Assembly (NCBI GenBank): GCA_024220505.1
Contig: JAKZZE010000021.1
Location: 310,001 to 374,000 of the forward strand
Source: Rhizopus arrhizus
Taxonomy: Eukaryota > Mucoromycota > Mucoromycetes > Mucorales > Rhizopodaceae
Reading direction: 5' to 3'
DNA length: 64,000 nucleotides
Shown: positions 40,100 through 52,738 of the stretch, piece by piece
Position numbering within the stretch: position 1 is the stretch's first letter
Layout of the letters: each line of letters opens with the position of its first letter
The notes under the pieces: model-generated
Seen by the model: only the letters and a program-made list of their open reading frames with translations
The model's database searches: none
Told to the model about the DNA's origin: nothing
Made by a program: the position numbers and the translations under genes

Positions 40100-42708
40100 C
40101 CGTGGGGAACATGAACTAGAACCAATGTTACTAACGAAGAATTAAGAATGATGCAACAATAAAAAATAGTATGTAATGTAAAGTATACTATTTTGAATAT
40201 TAATGATACTATCGAATAGTGTACTATGAAGAACAGACTATTGTATTCACCAACAGTAGCACCCCCCAAAGGAATTGGATTTGACTTTGCTATTGACATT
40301 CAAATCACAAGCAACCCTAAATCAACAAAAGAACGAAAAATACTCTGCTAAGCTCAATAAGCAGTCAGGGGATGATTTCACAGTACAAAATGCTACTCTA
40401 CTACTAATGTATCGCTTTCCAACACAAGAGTCAACCTATTTCATATACTTACAATTTTGTATAATTCCAGCTTGACTTATAAAATAACCCTAAAAAATAA
40501 ATTTATATCAACCGTAAAAGCACAAAAAGAATAACAAATGATTTTGTTATATTACACAAAGCAAGAGAGATTGAATACGAAAGGATAAAATCTAAAGGAA
40601 TACTAATTTCATTAAAGAAGATCATGCTGGAATTGCCAAAACTATGAAAAGACAGTTAAATGTAAACACTATAAAGGCAAAATCAGTAAAAGTTTTTCAA
40701 CCATTTGGCTTTTTCATTACTAGCACAACTATTCATTTGATTTTAGCTTTTAAGGTATGTAACCATGATGATTTTATTATAAATGACTGATACTGTCATT
40801 CCTGTTTATTTTTAGACTATGATTAAAGCAGCCTTGCCAGACAAAGAAGACATTACAAAAACTTATATTTACTCTGAATACACTGAATTTTTATTATCCA
40901 CTGTAGTACGTGTAAGTGAATAAATATAACTACATGGGAAAAATTAATCCAAAGTCTTTTTACAGCAAACCTCATTGCTCGTCAGAGAAGGATCTAGTTG
41001 TACTATGTTTTCTAGCAAATTTGACAAATCAGTTATGAAAAATCCTACCTCATAACAACCAAGGCTCCTATACACAAACCAGCAACGGTAAGAAGCTTTA
41101 TCGTGAAAAGAGACCGCAAGTGCATATATTTTCATTGATCTAATTGAGCTATTCGGGTCAAAGGCAAAATATAGTGGTAAGAGCAAGTCTTTTCATACAG
41201 CCGATATACTATCTTTTAGAATAAACATAACTTTAGAGAGCCATCAATGATAAGTGCAGCATCCTGCCAGCTTCTTTGCAAGATGTCTAGTAGTGGAACC
41301 AAAAGCCTTTTATATTCAGCTAAGCAACTCAAAGTCTTTTGTAACCTAATTCTGATTGATGATCAACCTTGAAGCAAAACTGAGGAGATTTGTGGCAACC
41401 CGCTCTATGAGTCTGATGACAACGTGGTCCTATAGAAGGTTATATATCGATTGATTCGATCGATAATCAATTTTGCTGAAATAGACCATATCATTGTTCT
41501 ACTTTTCAATTAAACTCAATGATTTATTTAATTTTTCCTTTATTTTTTATTTTTTTCCTTCAGCAGGCTTTTTAACAAGCCTTCAAGTCATTTCTTGAAG
41601 AAGGTCTCAAAATCATCTATTGACATGTTAGATTGGCATGTTTTAGTGCTTTGTACGAATATTGCCTAACAGTTTAGCTAGTAATCAAATTAAGACTACT
41701 TCAAGAAGCTATTAACATAAAGGAAGGATTAGTATAAGCACTCACTGATTAGTAATAAAAGGAAGTTCGCTTACAAGTTTTAAAGGACAAATTGAAGATC
41801 ACCAGGATATATGGTTTATACATTAAAAAAAAAAAAAAAGCTATGCACTGCCCATATTTGCCTATAAATGTAGAAAATGCCTGGATTTCATTTGCTGTCT
41901 GTCCTTGAATATGCTGCAAATCAGAAGTCAAACTTGCTTTATTTTTCAAAATTTTATGCCGCCATATTAATAAACTATGTTTTTCAGGAACGTTATTTTC
42001 TACCCCAAAAAAAAATCATTACAAAATTACACATGTCCAAATCTCGGAAATTAAGATAGCAACGAATTTAATGTAAACCGAATGGCAATAAAATAGGTTT
42101 TGTTATTCTATACTTTATTCAAAAATTGTCTTTCTCCTATTCATTTTCATTTACCCCCGCTTTCTCTCTCTCTTTCTCTTTACAGTATTATCTTTTCTTT
42201 TAGTGTGTAATTTGATAAAACAAGTGTTTTATTTCATTATTTGCTTTTATTTTAAAAATGGTAACAAATTGGAAGGAGGGATTCTATAAAAGATATGCTA
42301 TTTCATTTTTGAGTATAAACTTAATTCATTAACCTCATAAAATTATAAATAAACTTTTTTTTTTATAGCTTTAACTACTTTATCGTGTCAATGCTCATAC
42401 CCACTCGCTTTTTCTTTCTCGTTAAAAGATGATTCAAGGTTCTAGTGTAATTTACTCATTTCCTGTCCAAATGCCTAAAAAATAAAGTCAGGCGCAACTT
42501 ATACTGTGTGGCTGGTAAAATGTGTCCATTCTGAAAAAATAAATGACGCTACCTGATAAATATTTAGCAGTTTGCTAGCGAATAATTGTCGCTCTTAAAA
42601 TTTTACTTTGTCTTTTTGGGCCGAGTCAAATTGGCATTACTGAGGGATTATTGTCGGCTATGATGTAAAAGCTTTATTTCTTTCCTTTCGCTCCAACAAT
42701 TGAATAAC
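40100..42708. other. Mostly empty; one coding-like relic at about 40.62-40.92 kb
   Basis: On the plus strand an exon-intron-exon reads in frame: MKRQLNVNTIKAKSVKVFQP from 40644, donor at 40755 (GTATGT), acceptor TTTTTAG at 40815, then TMIKAALPDKEDITKTYIYS and a further GTAAGT donor at 40912. I do not recognise the protein and found no following exon. A minus-strand ORF at 40944-41186 (FAFDPNSSIRSMKIYALAVS) also looks protein-like but isolated. Probably pieces of a decayed repeated gene. Nothing is seen from 41.2 to 42.7 kb. Confidence 0.35.
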
Positions 42709-43909
42709 ATGACAAAAAAATACATTTTTTATGAAGATGAACACAGTAATGACTTAGAGAGAGTCTTCGACCCGATAAAAGATGTGTTAACCGAAATCAG
42801 AGATCTAAACGTAGTACTTGATACCATAACGAGCCAAAAGTCCTATTTGAGTCTCAAACCAGCAGAGAAAGAAACTACTGCAAAAGATTCAACAAAAAAG
42901 GATATAAAAGTGGTCAAGAAAGCAGTGTCTACAAAGACTACAACGACCAAACCAGAGCGATATTTATTGACTGAATGATCGAGGGTCCTACGGAAAGAGG
43001 AAAAATGGGTTTGCATGCAAAGGATCTTGGAATTAATCCTCGTACTGCTATGCGCTGGTGGAAACACTATCAAGAAACTGAGAAGGTAGTTTACAAAAAG
43101 TTGCAAAGGAATCCCGGCCGACCCAAACTCACTGACTACTGAGCATGAGCAGCACATTCAACAAATAGTAGAAAAAGTCTCACAACTTTGTGCTGATGAC
43201 ATTATTCTTTCTCGGAAATCGCAGTTTGAGGACTTGAAGACTTCAAATTCTCAAATGAACCACCACTTGAGAAACAACATGTTCATTTCAATAAAGAAGC
43301 CAACCTTCGACCCTGTGACAAGAAACTCTGACAATAACTTGCAAACGAGATACGACTGGTACATGAAGTGGAAAGGCTCGGATCTGGGTTACACTAAGAA
43401 CTGCATTTTTATTGATGAGGCTGCATTGAAGACAGATAAACAAAAAAAAACAAAAAAAAAGAAAGCTTGTAGGAGGCAAAGAGCAAAGAGCAGACGACAT
43501 TATTATTGAAGAGCCTACTATAGAGTACGATGGTGTGGAGGAGAGTACTGCCATTGAGAACAACAAGTCAGTAGCAAAAGGTACAACTACTGCTCACTTT
43601 GTAAGATCTATAAGTGAGCTTCTTGATATCATGAATATGGTCGTGATAGGAGGTTGTTTGTATATGGTTCGAAAGAGAACAAAAACATCGATTATAGAAA
43701 ATAGAAGAGCGTCCCGTTTTTACTTTATGACAGAAGAAGCTGAAGGTCCTTCAGAACCTTATATTCCTGTTCGAAATGAAAATCACCCAGTGAACAGTGA
43801 CGTGGCTGAATACACCTCTGTGGGCGATGCAGCTACCTTATATTTTCCTCACAAGAATAAAGGAAATGCTGGACTTGTAAGACAAAAAAAAAGAAAGGTG
43901 ATATACTGA
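42709..43909 (+). pseudogene. Tc1/mariner-like transposase relic (copy 2)
   Basis: Same family as the 20.4-21.8 kb copy: N-terminal part (FYEDE, FDPIKDVLTEI), HTH part (GINPRTAMRWWKHYQE, in another frame near 43030), then YDWYMKWKGSDLG and the first catalytic box FIDEA. After that a deletion of some 55 codons, relative to copy 1, joins to a K-rich segment. The piece KGTTTAHFVRSISELLDIMN matches copy 1 just before its second Asp, but that box is lost (GGCLYMV). Stops and frameshifts are frequent. Copies 1 and 2 are diverged, so these are old insertions. Confidence 0.75.
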
Positions 43910-44460
43910 ATAGTTGAATAGCAAACATCATTATGTCCATCTAGATTCCCTATATCAAAGCGAAACATGTACGATGTTCGAGTCCGTTTGATACCCTGTC
44001 CTTTGAATCCGATAGAGGCCACTTTAGTGTATCCGCCATTCAACCCTTCCTATCCTCCTATCATACCGCAAAAAGTACACAACCTGAAAGCGTCATCAGT
44101 TATTTACAACACATGCAGGCATCTAGGATATGTGATTCTATCAGTCTTTCTTATTCTTCAGAACGTGGTAGCCAGTGCCCCAAACGGACTCTCATTTTTG
44201 GGATTTGGAAAGCTGCCAATCTCTGTCGCCCGGTCTGTCCGCGAAGGAAGCGGCCACACACAGATACTGATCTTAGACTACACACAGTGGGCTGCTGAAG
44301 CACGATGTATAAGTTTGAACGGCTTTCTTTGAAAATAGAGAAATGTATTTTGTTTCTTGTCTTTTTTTAAAACCACTTTCAATGCTATCGTTTTATATAA
44401 AGCAGCAAATAAAAAAAGGGGGGGGGTTAATAAGAGTCTTTTTTATTTTATTTTTTTGTA
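43910..44460. other. No gene seen
   Basis: A plus-strand ORF at 43967-44332 of somewhat higher GC shows no recognisable domain; it may be further transposon debris. The 3' flank of the ADF-H/PH gene follows. Confidence 0.3.
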
Positions 44461-46014
44461 TTATTGATAAGAGACAACCATTTGAAGAGCAGAAAGAATT
44501 GCATTCAATCCTTGCTTGTCATCTGCAGCAAATTGATAAGAACCATTGAGTTTTGTTTCGAGTATGAATGAATTGGGTACAGATGTCTCAAAGTCCAAGT
44601 CCATATTGTTTGATAATGTTACGCCGTTTAAATCAAGGACTTCAAGAGGAATGGCACTGAGTTCATCTTTATAAAAAGATAATGTCTTTTGTTTCACAGT
44701 AAAGAATCTACGTTTCCAGAGCTAAGAGTAAATATGCATTAATCAAAGGCTAGTTTTCATATAAAAATGTTTAATTACTATGGTTCCATTTGGCTGAACT
44801 GATATAAATCCTGAAATAGTCATTTCTGCCCTTTTTTTTGCTTCAAATAGTTCCTGTTGTCGTAAAACTTCCTTTTCTTCCAATCCCCTTACTCTTTCTA
44901 CTTCTTGTTCTCTTTGTAGCATTTCTTGCTCCAACTCTCTTGCCCTTTCTTCTTTTTCTTTTTCCACAAATTTCCGTCTTTCTTCTTCCGTTCTTTGCCT
45001 TTCCTCTTCTTCCGTTCTTTGTCTTTCTTCTTCTTCTAGTCTCTGACTTTCTTCTTCTTCTAGTCTCTGACTTTCTTCTTCTTCTAGTCTCTGACTTTCT
45101 TCTTCTTCTAGTCTCTGACTTTCTTCTTCTTCTAGTCTCTGACTTTCTTCTTCTTCTAGTCTCTGACTTTCTTCTTCTTCTAGTCTCTGACTTTCTTCTT
45201 CTTCTAGTCTCTGACTTTCTTCTTCTTCCATTCTTTGCCTTTCCTCTTCTTCCGTTCTTTGTCTTTCTTCTTCTTCTAGTCTCTGACTTTCTTCTTCCTC
45301 TAGTTTCTGACTTTCTTCTTCCTCCTCTTTCTCTTCTTTTTGTTTTTCAGCCGGAGCTTTTTTATCCATTTCCAATTTAGCCAGGCTTCTGATAGATGAA
45401 TGCCTACTCTTCACAGGGAATTCCTTAGCTTTGTTCCTCCTATCTTGTGATATACTTCTTCTTTGTATATGACTTGTATCAAACTTTCGAGCTCTTTCTT
45501 CTAAATAAGATGTAGAAGATGATCTTTGGCAGGTCTGTCTGTCTAATTTAAGAAGAGTCCGAATATTGTCCTCGCTAAGATCGCTCATATCAGAAGCAGT
45601 AAGTTGAGCATAGTGGAGATTTAAATGCAGTGCGATGAATCGACTGTGGACCAAGGCCCGTGCTCTTCTGATACCAGTAAATTTTTCTGGTAACCAAGTA
45701 ATCAGGATACATTGATTATTTAATTTAACAAAGCCATAGAATATCTCATCCATTCTCAAATGTTTCCGAAATTCACTAAAAATGGATGTAAATATGTATT
45801 TCCCTCTTGAAGAGGCCTTGTTTACCTTAATCCACCAACACCGGAAGAATACAGAGATATGACATCCCGAGTGTTTTTGTAACCAAGAAGTAACCTAAAA
45901 AATGTCAGCTATTTTTATTTGTTTTGTTTTTATGTGATATTACCAATTAATTGTTTCCGATCCAGTGATTAAATTATAAGCCTCAGAGATGTCTAAATAG
46001 TTTATATCACACAT
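44461..46014 (-). CDS. ADF-H domain, charged helix, PH domain protein
   Basis: Four exons (45944-46014, 45826-45894, 44779-45775, 44461-44721) join in frame to 465 aa. Residues 1-~135 form an ADF-homology domain of the coactosin/Abp1/drebrin kind (INYLDISEAYNLITG, NWLLLGYK, SSGVGGLSEF, YGFVKLNNQCILITWLPEKF, RRARALVHSRF). A long E/R-rich helix with eight identical EEEESQRL units follows. The C-terminus is a PH domain (SGFISVQPNGTILWKRRFFT, LSFYKDELSAIPLEVLDL, FILETKLNGSYQFAADD). It should bind F-actin at one end and phosphoinositide membranes at the other, so I infer a cortical actin-membrane linker. The 8-residue E/R pattern suggests a single alpha-helix rather than a heptad coiled coil. Confidence 0.85.
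45025..45300. repeat. 24-bp coding minisatellite
   Basis: Tandem 24-bp units (TCTTCTAGTCTCTGACTTTC plus 4 bp on the plus strand) encode EEEESQRL on the minus strand: eight virtually identical copies flanked by diverged units (EEEERQRT). Length is likely to vary between strains. Confidence 0.95.
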
Positions 46015-46451
46015 GTTTATTTTTGAAATTAAAAAAAAAAAAATACACAGGTATATGGAAAGAAAAAAACAAAAAAAAAAAGAGTACACAATTCATATTA
46101 AAATTGGACTTTCATGTCTATATTGAGTAAAGTAACAATTATAATTTGGTCTTTTTGACTATCCCACTGTTACGTTTATTTTGAGACAAATCGGGTTTCT
46201 TTTGCTGGGAATGTCGTGATAACAAGAGAAGGGTGTGTACATTATATCTCGGAATTTATTAAAGTAAAATCACACATGAGCTTGATGTTATATAAAAACG
46301 ATGTTTCCTATTTAACATGAAATAATAATAAAAAAAAATAAAAAAAAGGGGAGGGAAATGGAAAAAAGATATACAAGACAGATGGGATATACTATATATA
46401 TGCGTGTATGCATGGTATCAAGCATAAAAAGGAAAAGGAATGTACAAGAAT
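46015..46451. other. Intergenic between two minus-strand genes
   Basis: Promoter side of the ADF-H/PH gene and 3' flank of the CLIP-170-like gene. A-rich runs near 46030-46080 and 46320-46346; no gene seen. Confidence 0.4.
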
Positions 46452-49400
46452 TTAAAAGGATTCATTTTGGTTTTGACATTTTTCTGTAGAATGGAATCCA
46501 TATTCTTCACAGTTGTCACAATACTACACATAAATACTATTAGCAATTGTTTCTTCTTATTATTCGGTAAACTTACAGGTCTTTCTGGTTGATCTCCTTG
46601 TGCTGACACTGCTTTACAACTAATCAAATCATGACCATAGATTTCACAAATCTCACAATATGGTCCATTCTCTTCCTGAAGACTTTCTGCTATTGATTTT
46701 CTTTCTTCTTTTTTGTTGACATGTAAATCATCTTTTAAATCCTGTAACTCAATTTGTAACTTTCTAACCATTTTGCGCTCCTTGTCTAAAGCCTCTTCCA
46801 TGTCAGCTTCCTTGAATATCTTGGACTCAATCAAGCTTTCGAGTTCAGATATATCACGGTTTAAAGAAGCTACATGTCTCTTGTATTCCTTTTCTTCACT
46901 TTCTTCTTTTTCTTTAAGCTTTCTTAATTCATTCATATGGTTTACGTTCAATTGTTCCAATTTCTTTTGTGTGTCTTGTAAATGTTTAGAGATTTCTTTT
47001 ACTTTATCGTCGTTACCAAGGCCCTCTAACTGAATCACTGTTGGCTTTTGCTGTTCTGTCTGATGCAGTTTCTCTACTTCTTCCATCAACTTTAAACATT
47101 CAGCCTCCGTTTGCTTGTGAGACTCTTCAAGCTTTGTATGCTTTTCTGTCAGCTGCTTGTTTTCCTTCTTGAGCGAATCAATCAATTGTTGGTAATGAGT
47201 CATGCCCTTTTGGTTCATTTCTGCTTGCTCTTTTTGTTTCATCAACATTGCATTCTGTGCTTGCAGCTTTTCGATCTCGCTTCTAAATGTTTCAACTTCT
47301 ATCTGATGTTTTTCAAGGTCGATCGGTCCAGATACGTGACTCAACGCTTTGTCTTGCAAATCTCTTTCCAATTTTTCCTTTTGTTCCGTCATCCTACGAA
47401 GTTCAGCCTCGGCCTTCTTTTGACTTTCGACAGCAGAGCGTACTTCATCGAGGTATTTACTGCGTGCAGCAAGCTGTTCATCGTAATCGGTCTGTAATCG
47501 AGCCAATTGCTCTTCTACCTGTGCTCTTTCGTTGGCCAGTTTTTCACTTTTCTTGACCTGCTCTTTCCAATTCTCAACTTCTTTTCTAAGTTGGTCATGG
47601 TTCAGCCTTTCCTTTTCAAGCGCCTCTGTGCTCATGACCACTTGCTCTGTTAACCGCTTGCGTTCCTTTTCCCAGACATCCTTCAGCTCCTCTGTGGCAG
47701 CATTATTCATCACTTGCTTGATCTCTTGCTTTAAGTGAGCAATTGTTACTTCGAGCGCCTCGCGTTTAGCATTCTGCTCCTCTATCAACCTTTCACGCTC
47801 TTGTTTCATTTCGCTGATGGTAGCCTCAAATTTCTCAATGGTTTCATATCCTGTTTTTCGCAAGCTGTCTCGTTCAGCCTCAAGCAGAGATGCCTTGCGA
47901 CGTTCATCTGCCAAGCTAATCTCAAGCGCTTCACGATCCATACGGTGCTTCTCAACCGAGCTCTCATAGAGCTCAATGCTTTCCATACCGGCACGCTTGA
48001 GTTCATCGATCATCTCCTGTAAACCAGCGATGCGGTCCTGGTAGTTTTGTGCACGAATTGATTCGGCTTGGTAGGTTTCTTTGAGTGTGGTATAATCCTT
48101 CTTGAGCTTGTCAAAAGTTTCCTTGGAGGCACAATCCTGATGAGCTAGCCATTTGGCTTCGAGCTCCTTGAGTTCTTCCAGCACACGATCCTTTTCACGC
48201 ACATGGCGTTCAGCATCTGCCTTGATTCTTCGAATTTCACGTTCCTTTTCCTCGACCGCATTTCGGTGAATTTCGACTTGCTCAGAAAGAGAGGTCAAAA
48301 ACATATCCTTGGCACGAGCCGCATCACGAAGGGAGCTCATCTTTTCATGTACTTCTTCCATTTGTAGTTCGAGTTGTATCTGGCGATCATCACCAGAGTC
48401 TAGACCAGGTTGAAAGAACTGCTGACTGGTCGTGGCTTGCGTCATTTGCTGCTGAAGGGCCTTGGTCTTTTCCAGCAGCAGCCTTTCTCCCGCTTGAGCA
48501 GCAGCGGTGGCAGCTTCAGCCTCGACTACTTTATTTTCGAGTTCATAAAGACGATGCTCGAGCACAGATTTTTCTTTACGGACAGCCGATGCATCATAGG
48601 CCGATCGATCTCTTTCCGTAATCAAATTCATTTGCTCTGTCTCAAGCTCCATGATTTTGGTCTCCAGTCGTTGAATCGTTTGCTGTGTCGTTTGCTGCTT
48701 TTGCTCCCAGTCCTTTTCTTGCTCACTGTGCTTTTGCTTGATTTCTTCCACAATCGCCTTGTGGCCTTCGAGCGTAAAGAGCTCTTGACCGTTTCCTTTG
48801 AGAACCAAGGAACGTTCCAATATTTTTTCGGCCGTCTTGTTTTGTGTGTTTTCTAACTTGAGATAATGGTTTTCAGCCTCGAGAACTTCGACACGGAGTT
48901 GGAGTTGCTGTACTTTTATCACATTTTCGTCTGGTGCTTGGTCGATCGCCTCACCCAACACACGGGCCAATCGTTCCTGAGGGGACTCAGATGCAACGGC
49001 TAAAGGGATAGGTGTGTCCGTTAGCATCTCTTCTTCTTCAGGAGGCGACGATAGGATCGTATCATAATCATCTTGAAGGCTTGCGTTATTTGTAGGTGTC
49101 ACAGCCGGTGAAGGAATGCCACGGTAGTGCGTAGGAGTCGGGGATTGAATATGAGGAAGGGAACGGATGCTGTGGCGATTGGAGGAGGAGGAAACAGGTG
49201 AAGTGGCGGGCGTGTTGAGTGAAGTGACCTGATTTGTTGTTGATGTACGGATATTGGGTGCACTGTTACGATTCTTTTGTCCACTGAGTTGAGGTGGATA
49301 GCGAGCTGCTCTGGATGATTTATTAGGAGATAAGGAGCGGATAGACTCTGAATCTTGTTGATCCAAGGGGGTTAGCTTGGACGCCAAGACAAAGAGACCT

Positions 49401-49838
49401 GTTTGTGGTGGACAATCAAAATAACGGATGCTATTGGTAGTGTTATATAAGGAGAGGTGGCATTCAAGCTTTTTTTTACCCTTTCACAGAACCATCATTT
49501 TTGCCTGAGCCTAAAATATCTAACTGAATACCAGCCCATAAGCCTTCTTTAAATTCAGCTTCACCAAGAAATTTTAAGGTACCAACTACACCCATTGAAT
49601 CCACAGCTACTCTCTCGCCAATGTAAAAGTTGGGTTGAGTAGGTGAAGTTGTCTTTTGTCTTGGTTCGACAAATGAACGAGATCTTGCTTTTGTTTTGGT
49701 TGATTTTGATGGAATAGGTACAGGAGGTGGGACTTCTATAGTTTTTCTTTTTCGTAGATCCATCGATGGTTGTCTTGACAACCGTTTTGCTTTTGGATTG
49801 GTCCCAAGCGATATACCAGTGGTCGGTAATCTTGACAT
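46452..49838 (-). CDS. CLIP-170-like microtubule plus-end protein
   Basis: Three exons (49480-49838, 46577-49430, 46452-46523) join in frame to 1094 aa. After a basic Ser-rich N-terminus comes a CAP-Gly domain across the first intron (IGERVAVDSMGVVGTLKFLG, LWAGIQLDI, GKNDGSVKG, then RYFDCPPQTGLFV). A Ser/Thr/Pro linker and a ~750-residue coiled coil follow. Two zinc knuckles close the protein (PYCEICEIYGHDLISC, and YCDNCEEYGFHSTEKC in the last exon). One N-terminal CAP-Gly, coiled coil and C-terminal zinc knuckles match the CLIP-170 / Tip1 / Bik1 group, which tracks growing microtubule ends. The knuckles normally bind dynein regulators and the protein's own CAP-Gly in autoinhibition. Confidence 0.93.
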
Positions 49839-51682
49839 TATTCAAAACAAAGAAAAAAAAAAGGGGGAAGAAGAAGAAAAAAAAAAAAAAAGGAAAAAGT
49901 CATATGCTGCACAATAAATTCTTAAATTGAAAGTGATACACATTATGGATTGAGGTCATACGTTAGTTCGCTAATTCAAATAAATAACTCATAATTCATT
50001 GTATGATATATAGTATTTTAATATAAAGAAAATCTAATCAAAATGCACATCTCTCTTCACCTTTACTTCTTTATTTCGGAGTAAAGAGAGCATACGAATG
50101 TCATTTAGTTTGAAATATACATTAATTATAGTAATTAATATTAATAAATGGTACAAAAATAATATTCTTATCCTTTATTAAAGCTCTTTTCTCCTCATAC
50201 CTTCCTTGATGTTACAAAAGGGATGGTATAGACAAGGATCATAAAAGATGGTTGAAGGGGCTAGAATAAAAGGGGGAAAGAAAGAAAAGGGCAAAGAAAT
50301 GAAGCTAAACAAAATTCAGGTCACACGATGATTACTAAAAAAGGTTAGTGGTTAATCGACCTAATATTTAATTTCCGCATAACTATACGCACAAAGTATT
50401 CTTGCCACGAAGTCATCCATCGAAAACACAACACTTTTATATTTTTACATTTGAAAAAGTATTGAAAATAATTACTATTGAATAAGTTATATGTCTGATT
50501 TATCAAGAGTGCTAGCGAGTGGCATTAAAGGCTAGTCACATTTGATATTCAGTTTCTAACAAGTCTCGAACTTTATTAACAAACCAATCTAGATTGGCAA
50601 TACCCAGTTTTAAATAATTTTGATTGTTAGAAAACAAAATAATGCCTAATATAATGTTGTGTTTTTGCCCAAGAGAATCCTGGACTTCATCAAAATACGT
50701 ACTAGAAAGCTGCAAATTCAAGCAACTAGCAAATGCGTTTTTTGTGATGTTTGCAAATGAGATCAAATAACAACCAACTGCATCCATTCGAACTAAATTT
50801 AGGTTGAAGAAAAAACTTTTGATCTTCTATACTTTTATAGATTCAACCTTTTTTTTATATAGCAAAGCTTGTCAAGCAAGCGTGATATTATTAAAATTTG
50901 ACGAAAAATTTTCAAAATGCTATTTTTATATATTTTGATCGTATTAAAATAGGACAAATTTTAATAAAATCAACCAGGCCTGTTCACAACCTGTCAATTT
51001 GAACACTTGTGTGATGTTGCTCCCCACAGACATAGAAATCTAAGTGACGACTTTGGGAGTTCAATATACAAATGCTTTCAATATTAATAACGAGAGCTTT
51101 TCTTCCATACATTTTATTAGATGCTGAATACTCAAAGAATTCTCCCTAACTATAGAATTTGGTATCAACAAGGAATATATAAAAAGACATCCAAATGCAT
51201 AAATCACCTATCCCTGTTTAACTCTCATATGTAATTGTCTTTCTAAAGCAATAGAGATTGAGAAAATTCTATCTTTTATCCTATTTCCATGTATTTAGTG
51301 ATCCGAATCTCAGCCCCAATTTTAAATGGTTTAAACAGGAAAAGAGAAGACGTTTTTACAATGCTTTTGATTGTTCTAAAGCTTTACCTTATTTTTAATT
51401 TTCAGGCCTTTATTTAAAAAATCTTTGCCAAATTTTCTTTGAGATACTGTTGAACTTCATTTGGAGTAGATAGAGCAATACTTGAATATGAAGCGATATT
51501 CCATGTTGCTGATAATGATATTAATGGTATTCTATGCTCAGGCACTTCATATTGTCAAGGCTTATGGTGTTGACTATATAAAAAACGAGATGCTTCCTCC
51601 CATTCAGTATCTTACTACGTTTGTTTTGCTAGTATTATTCCAATTATGCTGGATATAGGCACATGTACCCGAAATTTAGTGT
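49839..51682. other. Intergenic, one small possible ORF
   Basis: Except for the small minus-strand ORF listed separately at 50536-50787, I see no gene. Purine-rich tract 49850-49900 just upstream of the CLIP-170-like start; otherwise AT-rich. Confidence 0.35.
50536..50787 (-). CDS. Possible small protein, 83 aa
   Basis: ATG at 50787, product MDAVGCYLISF…NLDWFVNKVRDLLETEYQM. No family recognised and no signal peptide. Composition is protein-like, and TATA-like sequences (TATATAAAA, TATAAAAG) lie 50-90 bp upstream on the same strand. It could equally be a fragment of an older gene. Confidence 0.3.
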   Translation of the reverse strand: MDAVGCYLISFANITKNAFASCLNLQLSSTYFDEVQDSLGQKHNIILGIILFSNNQNYLKLGIANLDWFVNKVRDLLETEYQM

Positions 51683-52738
51683 GTGGCTCAAGCAGTATCT
51701 ATTTATAAGAAAAACATTTCAGCAGATCCTGGCAAATTTAGACCGATCAGTCTGACCTCGATCTTTCTCAAAACCCTAGAACACTGCCTGCAAAATGACA
51801 TCCAATTCCACAGCCTTTTTCCCGATATAGCACAGGGTAAATTCAGAGAATGTTGCGGATCACTAAACCAAGCCTTCTGATTGGCTGAATATGCCAAGTA
51901 CTAGGTACTCACCACAAAGTTAGCCTTATTTTGGCTTTTCTCGGCATAGAGCCTGCTTATGACACTGTCGATCGAAATCTTGTCTGGAAACTCTATAGCC
52001 ATCCGCACTACTTCCACTACCAGATCTCCTTCAATGCTTTCTGATCAACCTTAATTCGAGGTTCTCCTTAATAATGATACTTCCTATCATTTCTCCCTTA
52101 CAAATTGGTACCTTACAGTGTCCATACTATCCACACTACTCTACGCAATCAACATCAATGAACTATCGAAAAGACTATGACTGAAGGAACCATCTGAAAA
52201 TATTTCCCTTATAGAGCTGACTCGCTTATTACATGCTGACGATACGGTCCTCATTTCTGAAAAGTCAAAATGACAGAGTTATTAAAAATTTGTAAAAATT
52301 ACAGTCTCTCGCTTGCTATCGTTGGAACCCTTTTAAATGTGTGGTGATAAGTGACAGAGACGATATCTTGAATTATGAATTGTATAGGAATAATTTGCTC
52401 AAATAACTTTCCTTCTCGTAACTTGGAGTATCCTTCAAACCAGACAGTTTCCTCAACCCATAAGACTTGATAGAGCACAACATTCACAAAGCGTTGCTGT
52501 AATGGACCTCTTGGCTTCGATCGGTGTCAGTCCTACTGGTTTCTACAGGATATCGTCCACTGAATTCTATGCACAAATAACTTGTGCTTGGCTAGAATAT
52601 GACTTAGCGATCAATCGACTCACTGTTTCCCAAATCAGAACACTAGAATATTCTCAGATTGAAAGAAAACTGAGCTTGATGCAATTCATTCGCTCTTTCA
52701 TCGTTGGCAAACGTGACATATTACACCTAATTTAGGTA
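51683..52738 (+). pseudogene. Degenerate LINE reverse transcriptase
   Basis: Plus-strand frames interrupted by stops show the order of non-LTR RT motifs: KFRPISLTSIFLKTLEHCL, then AQGKFRECCGSLNQAF, AYDTVDRNLVWKLY, and the catalytic-box relic LHADDTVLISEKS. The downstream segment is RSIGVSPTGF-like (MDLLASIGVSPTGFYRISST, LTVSQIRTLEYSQIE). Probably the upstream part of the element whose 3' end lies at 54.6-55.08 kb. Confidence 0.75.

Noticed and set aside
45025..45300. CRISPR-like regular repeat
   Set aside because: Units are tandem without spacers and encode protein in frame; the organism is eukaryotic.
44838..45380. 180-codon plus-strand ORF rich in L, V, S, D, F
   Set aside because: Antisense of the EEEESQRL minisatellite.
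49561..49845. 94-codon minus-strand ORF overlapping the CLIP-170-like first exon
   Set aside because: Out-of-frame shadow of the CAP-Gly exon.
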